Origin: Fistularia commersonii
Lineage: Eukaryota; Chordata; Actinopteri; Syngnathiformes; Fistulariidae
Assembly: GCA_037954325.1 (NCBI GenBank)
Contig: JBBMNZ010000030.1
Span: 10,364,501 to 10,428,500, forward strand
Reading direction: 5' to 3'
Length of the DNA: 64,000 nucleotides
This document shows, piece after piece, positions 60,548 to 64,000 of the stretch; the stretch's first letter is position 1; the number at the start of each line of letters is the position of its first letter. Under the pieces are notes generated by a model, which saw only the letters and a program-made list of their open reading frames with translations, did not search any database and was not told the origin of the DNA. Made by a program: the position numbers and the translations under genes.

Positions 60548-61925
60548 ATGCATGTTCCAAGTTTGGAATTGGGGTTTTTACATTGTGTAAACCATAATAC
60601 AATGATTTTCAAATCCCTTTCAACCTATATTCACTTGAATAGACAATATTCAATGTTCAAACTGTTTTTGCAGACACTCAAGCTCTGTACATAGAATTCA
60701 TGCCCGTTCTTGCTTTATGTACAGCCTCAGTTAATCAACCGTCTGGGATCTCCAGTGTATTTTGTGGTTCATTTGCCATACAGTTTTAATAAGAGCCTGG
60801 ACTGCAGGCAGGCCAGTCTAGTACCTGCACTCTCTTGCAACAAAGCCATGCTGTTGTAATGCGTGCAGAGTGTTGCTTGGCATTTTCTTGCTAAAATAAG
60901 CTGCAAAGTCCTTGACAAAGATACCACTTGGAGGGCAGCACAGGGTCTTCCAAATTCTGTATCTTTCAACATTAATGTAACACTCTTGGGTCCCCTCAGA
61001 TGTGAAAGTTCCCCCCATGCCATGGGCAGTAACACACCCCCATACCATCAGATGCTAGCGTTTGAACCTTGTACTGATAAAAATCCAGATGGTCTTTTCT
61101 TTGAACCAGAAGACACGACAATTTCCAAAAACAGTTTGAAATGTAGACTCACCAGACCACAGCACACTTTTCCACTTCAAATCAGTCCATTTCAGATGAG
61201 ATCCAGCCCTGAGAAGCCAGTGGCATTTCAGGGTGTTAATTTAAGCCTTTAGGTTTGCGTGATAGTTTTAACTTGCATTTGTAGATGCAGCAACAAACCA
61301 TATTAACTGCCAATGATTTCCCAAAGTGTTCTTGATCCCACATGCCAATATTCTTTACCCAAAGATGCCGGTCACGGGAATTCAATATTGGTTTTCAGCC
61401 TTCGCTGCTTGCACAGAGATTTCACCAGATTCTTGGAATCTTTTGACAATATCATGGACCATAGATGATGAAATCCCTATGTTCCCTGCAATCGCACACT
61501 GAGAAATGTTCTTAAACTGTCAGCCTATTTGCTCATGTAGTTGTTCAAAGTGGCGACCCTTACCACATTGTTGCTTGTGAGCAGAGCTTTCGGGGAGACT
61601 CCTTTTATACCCAATTACAACACTCACCTGTTTCCAATTCACCTGTTGAACATTCCAAACAGGTGTTTTTTGATCATTCTTCAACTTCCCCGGTCTTGTG
61701 TTAACTCTGTTCCAGCTTTTTTGGAAAGTATTGCAGGCATCAAATTAAAAATGAGTGAATATTTGCAAAAAAAAAAATCTTTAATCAGTTTGCACATTGA
61801 ATATATTGTCTTTGGAGTGTACTCAAGTGAATATACAGTAAGTTGACAGTGATTTGCAAATAAGTGTATTCTGTTTTCATTCATGTTTTACGCAACGTCC
61901 CAACTTCTTTGGAATCGGAGTTTGA
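60548..61925 (-). mobile_element. Tc1/mariner-like DNA transposon remnant
   Basis: Terminal regions are imperfect inverted repeats: gtttggaattggggttttta with tattcacttgaatag on the left, and ctcaagtgaatat with aacgtcccaacttctttgga on the right. On the minus strand 61048-60818 reads VWGCVTAHGMGG, and YFSKKMPSNTLHALQQHGFV follows, resembling the DDE transposase between its first and second catalytic residues. Stops and deletions break the gene. Family placement is by general resemblance. Confidence 0.65.
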
Positions 61926-62789
61926 ATTTACATGACCACTACATGATATCTGATCCATGGGATCATTTCGGAGATCACTGGCTCCGCAATAGTTTGTATG
62001 AAGAGGAATGAAGATGAGATTTGTGGAGCAGGCACCACTCCTATAAGAATGTTGGTGGTTTGATTCCAGCTCTGTATGCCAAAGTGATCCTGGGTAAGAC
62101 ATTAAATCTGAGTTGCTCTCAGTGGCCTGGTTTGTGCCTTGCATGACCGCTCTGCTGCTATTGGTGTGTGTGAGAGAGAGAGCGCTTTGAAACTGCAAGG
62201 TGAAAAATTTGAGACAATTTATGGATGCCATGAAAGATTTGTGGTAGTAGTAGTTGGTGTAAGATGAATTGCTGTGGGGATCCCTGAAGAGAGCAACACA
62301 AAGGAGAAGACGGAGGAGCTGTTGATCCTGCCCTTCAAAAATCCAATTTTACAGTGACATCCATATGGCTTTATGTTGCTTTCTGCATCAGTGATTCCCA
62401 AACTGGGGTACACCAAAAACAACAAATGATTGCTTATATTTGGAAATGTTCCAGAATCGAGTGTGTTGACTTCGGAAATGTTTGGTAGCTTAGGGTTCAA
62501 TCCTGTTTTTGATGCATGCATAAAATCAATATCCATAGCTGATGTTTTTCTTAGGATATGGCAATCCGACTATTGGGATTCCAACAGTTCACATATATAT
62601 TCTTCCTTCAAATACTTTATGAAAATAAACAAAATAGTAAAAGTACATGCGTTTCCTCCCATAATAATAGGTGTCACGTGTGGTCAACACTTGATCCACC
62701 ATATTAAATTAAGGTAAAAAAAAGGAAAAAATTAACAAAAATGGATTTTGGCTCCAACGCTTTAGCCCCTAATTAAGAATAGCAGGAGG

Positions 62790-64000
62790 TCATGCACAGT
62801 TCAGAATAAAATTCACATGAAGGGGGGCCAATAAACTCCCAAAAGGTCAAACAGATTGTCTCTGAATTTAGAGTTTAATTTGCAGCTTCTTGAACAATCC
62901 GGGTGGCAAGATATGGTAGATATGGTGGTATTCTTTTCATGAAGATTTGATTGTGAGTCAAAGCTTCCAGATCACTGAAATCCCCAGACAACCCCGTTTA
63001 TGGGGCGATCCTTCGGTATGTATTTGACTTTACACAGCACAGTATGAAATCCCTCATCATTCAAGGTTTCTGGAGTAGAACCGATGCTAATGTTCATCTA
63101 ATCAAGCAAATTATGTGCTCCCATTCACCTTCATGATGAGAGGCTGCGGCTGAATTGAAGCTCCACCCAGTGCCTTCATCGAGGGGTGCTGACTATTTTG
63201 CTGTGATTTGTAGCAGCCAGGGCCTCCCTCAATTGTCTTTCAGCACCAATAAAATTGATTCCATTGTCTGATCTTAAGTGAGACAATTACAGACAAATCT
63301 GCCCAGAGCATCTATACAACAGTCTGAGTCCAATGAATCAGCGGCTTTCAGATGGACTGCCCTACATGCTCGACCAAAATCGATCAAAGGGTCTGGAGAA
63401 GCAATACAACCACCTTTTATGGGAAGACCAGCCTCTTCTTGAGGTCCATGTTCAGCTCCCTGTTGTGACCACAAAATTCCCAGCAACCCCAAAATCTCAC
63501 AAAAAACAAGCATCAGCATAAACCCTAACATTCGTGACTCGCTGAAGTAGCTTATCAGCTGACACGTGGTTTTTGGTGTCGCAACTATCACTGCGTTGGC
63601 AATGAGCTCCCTTTTGACCTCAGTCATCGCAGGAATGACATACTCCAAGCTACTAGCTGGCTACGCATCCTCAGATTTTCATAAAAACTCAGAGCCTTCC
63701 AGCCACCTGTTAACTCCTCTTGAGGCTTTCTCAGCAGGATTCTACATGAATGTATCTCCATTGTGACACACATGATGTTTTTCAAAGTCAGAAATCCTGT
63801 TCACCACGAAGGGAAGAAATCTTTTGCCTTCATTTTTGATATACTTCAAAAACAGCCAGGCTGCCAGTCCAGAAACAAGATTTCTCAAGGTTAAGCTGTA
63901 TGCATGGAGTCTGCACGGACAGCGAGAACAGCTGCAGTGAGTTCAAGCCTTGGAATGGTTATTTGTTTTGATCGGACAACTTTGGCTTCAAAGAAACATA
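62790..64000 (-). mobile_element. BEL/Pao retrotransposon pol remnant, running off the window
   Basis: On the minus strand, from 64000 downward, come an RNase H-end word set (FFPFVVNRI; NPAEKASRGVN) near 63720-63830, an integrase word set (CRAVHLKAADSLDSDCCIDAL near 63300-63370, then an SDNG-INFIGAERQLREAL-like segment at about 63195-63285), and a C-terminal integrase part (LTPETLNDEGFHTVLC) near 63020-63080. Stops and frameshifts show decay. No LTR is visible inside the window. Confidence 0.7.

Overview
This is vertebrate nuclear DNA, almost certainly from a ray-finned (teleost) fish. Genes are split into short exons with GT/AG introns. The intergenic and intronic DNA is AT-rich and full of fish-type mobile elements: an RTE-like LINE, Tc1 elements, hAT fragments, BEL/Pao and Ty3/gypsy remnants and tRNA-derived SINEs, plus very long GT and GA/CT microsatellites. 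I cannot name the species from sequence alone.

The window holds three complete protein-coding genes, all on the + strand, and one exon of a fourth on the - strand. (1) A beta-tubulin first coding exon (2564-2611, -) reads the start of a tubulin N-terminus, but codons 10-13 are replaced by one codon, and no other tubulin exon lies in the window. (2) flot1 (flotillin-1) has twelve coding exons from 4966 to 22412 and encodes 424 aa, head-to-head with the tubulin exon. (3) A ZNF384-family C2H2 zinc-finger gene (znf384-like) has ten coding exons from 27580 to 43140. It encodes 593 aa with eight fingers, or 537 aa with six fingers if the duplicated cassette exon is skipped. (4) kifc1 (minus-end kinesin-14) has seventeen coding exons from 48416 to 60152, encodes 625 aa and has a clear AATAAA at 60485. 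In human, TUBB and FLOT1 are neighbours in the MHC class I region and KIFC1 lies in the extended MHC. The set therefore looks like an MHC-linked syntenic block.

Layout: 1-2560 is intergenic with an intact-ended hAT element and an old dispersed repeat; 2564-4600 is the tubulin/flot1 divergent promoter interval; 4600-22412 is flot1, whose introns contain most of an RTE-like LINE; 22413-25400 is the flot1 3' UTR or spacer; 25400-27575 is the zinc-finger promoter and 5' UTR; 27580-45150 is the zinc-finger gene and its 3' UTR; 45700-48300 is spacer with gypsy-like debris; 48320-60510 is kifc1; 60540-64000 is a Tc1/mariner-like element followed by a BEL/Pao pol remnant running off the window edge.

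The genes have unrelated jobs: membrane-raft scaffold, transcription factor and mitotic motor. The most interesting items are the tubulin exon lacking its nucleotide-contact residues, the near-identical duplicated two-finger exon with complementary GA and CU tracts upstream, inverted hAT copies flanking four flot1 exons, and a 53-bp near-perfect palindrome in a kifc1 intron. Nothing resembles a prokaryotic system, CRISPR array or operon. All exon calls come from reading splice signals and comparing with remembered family sequence; no alignment or transcript data were available.
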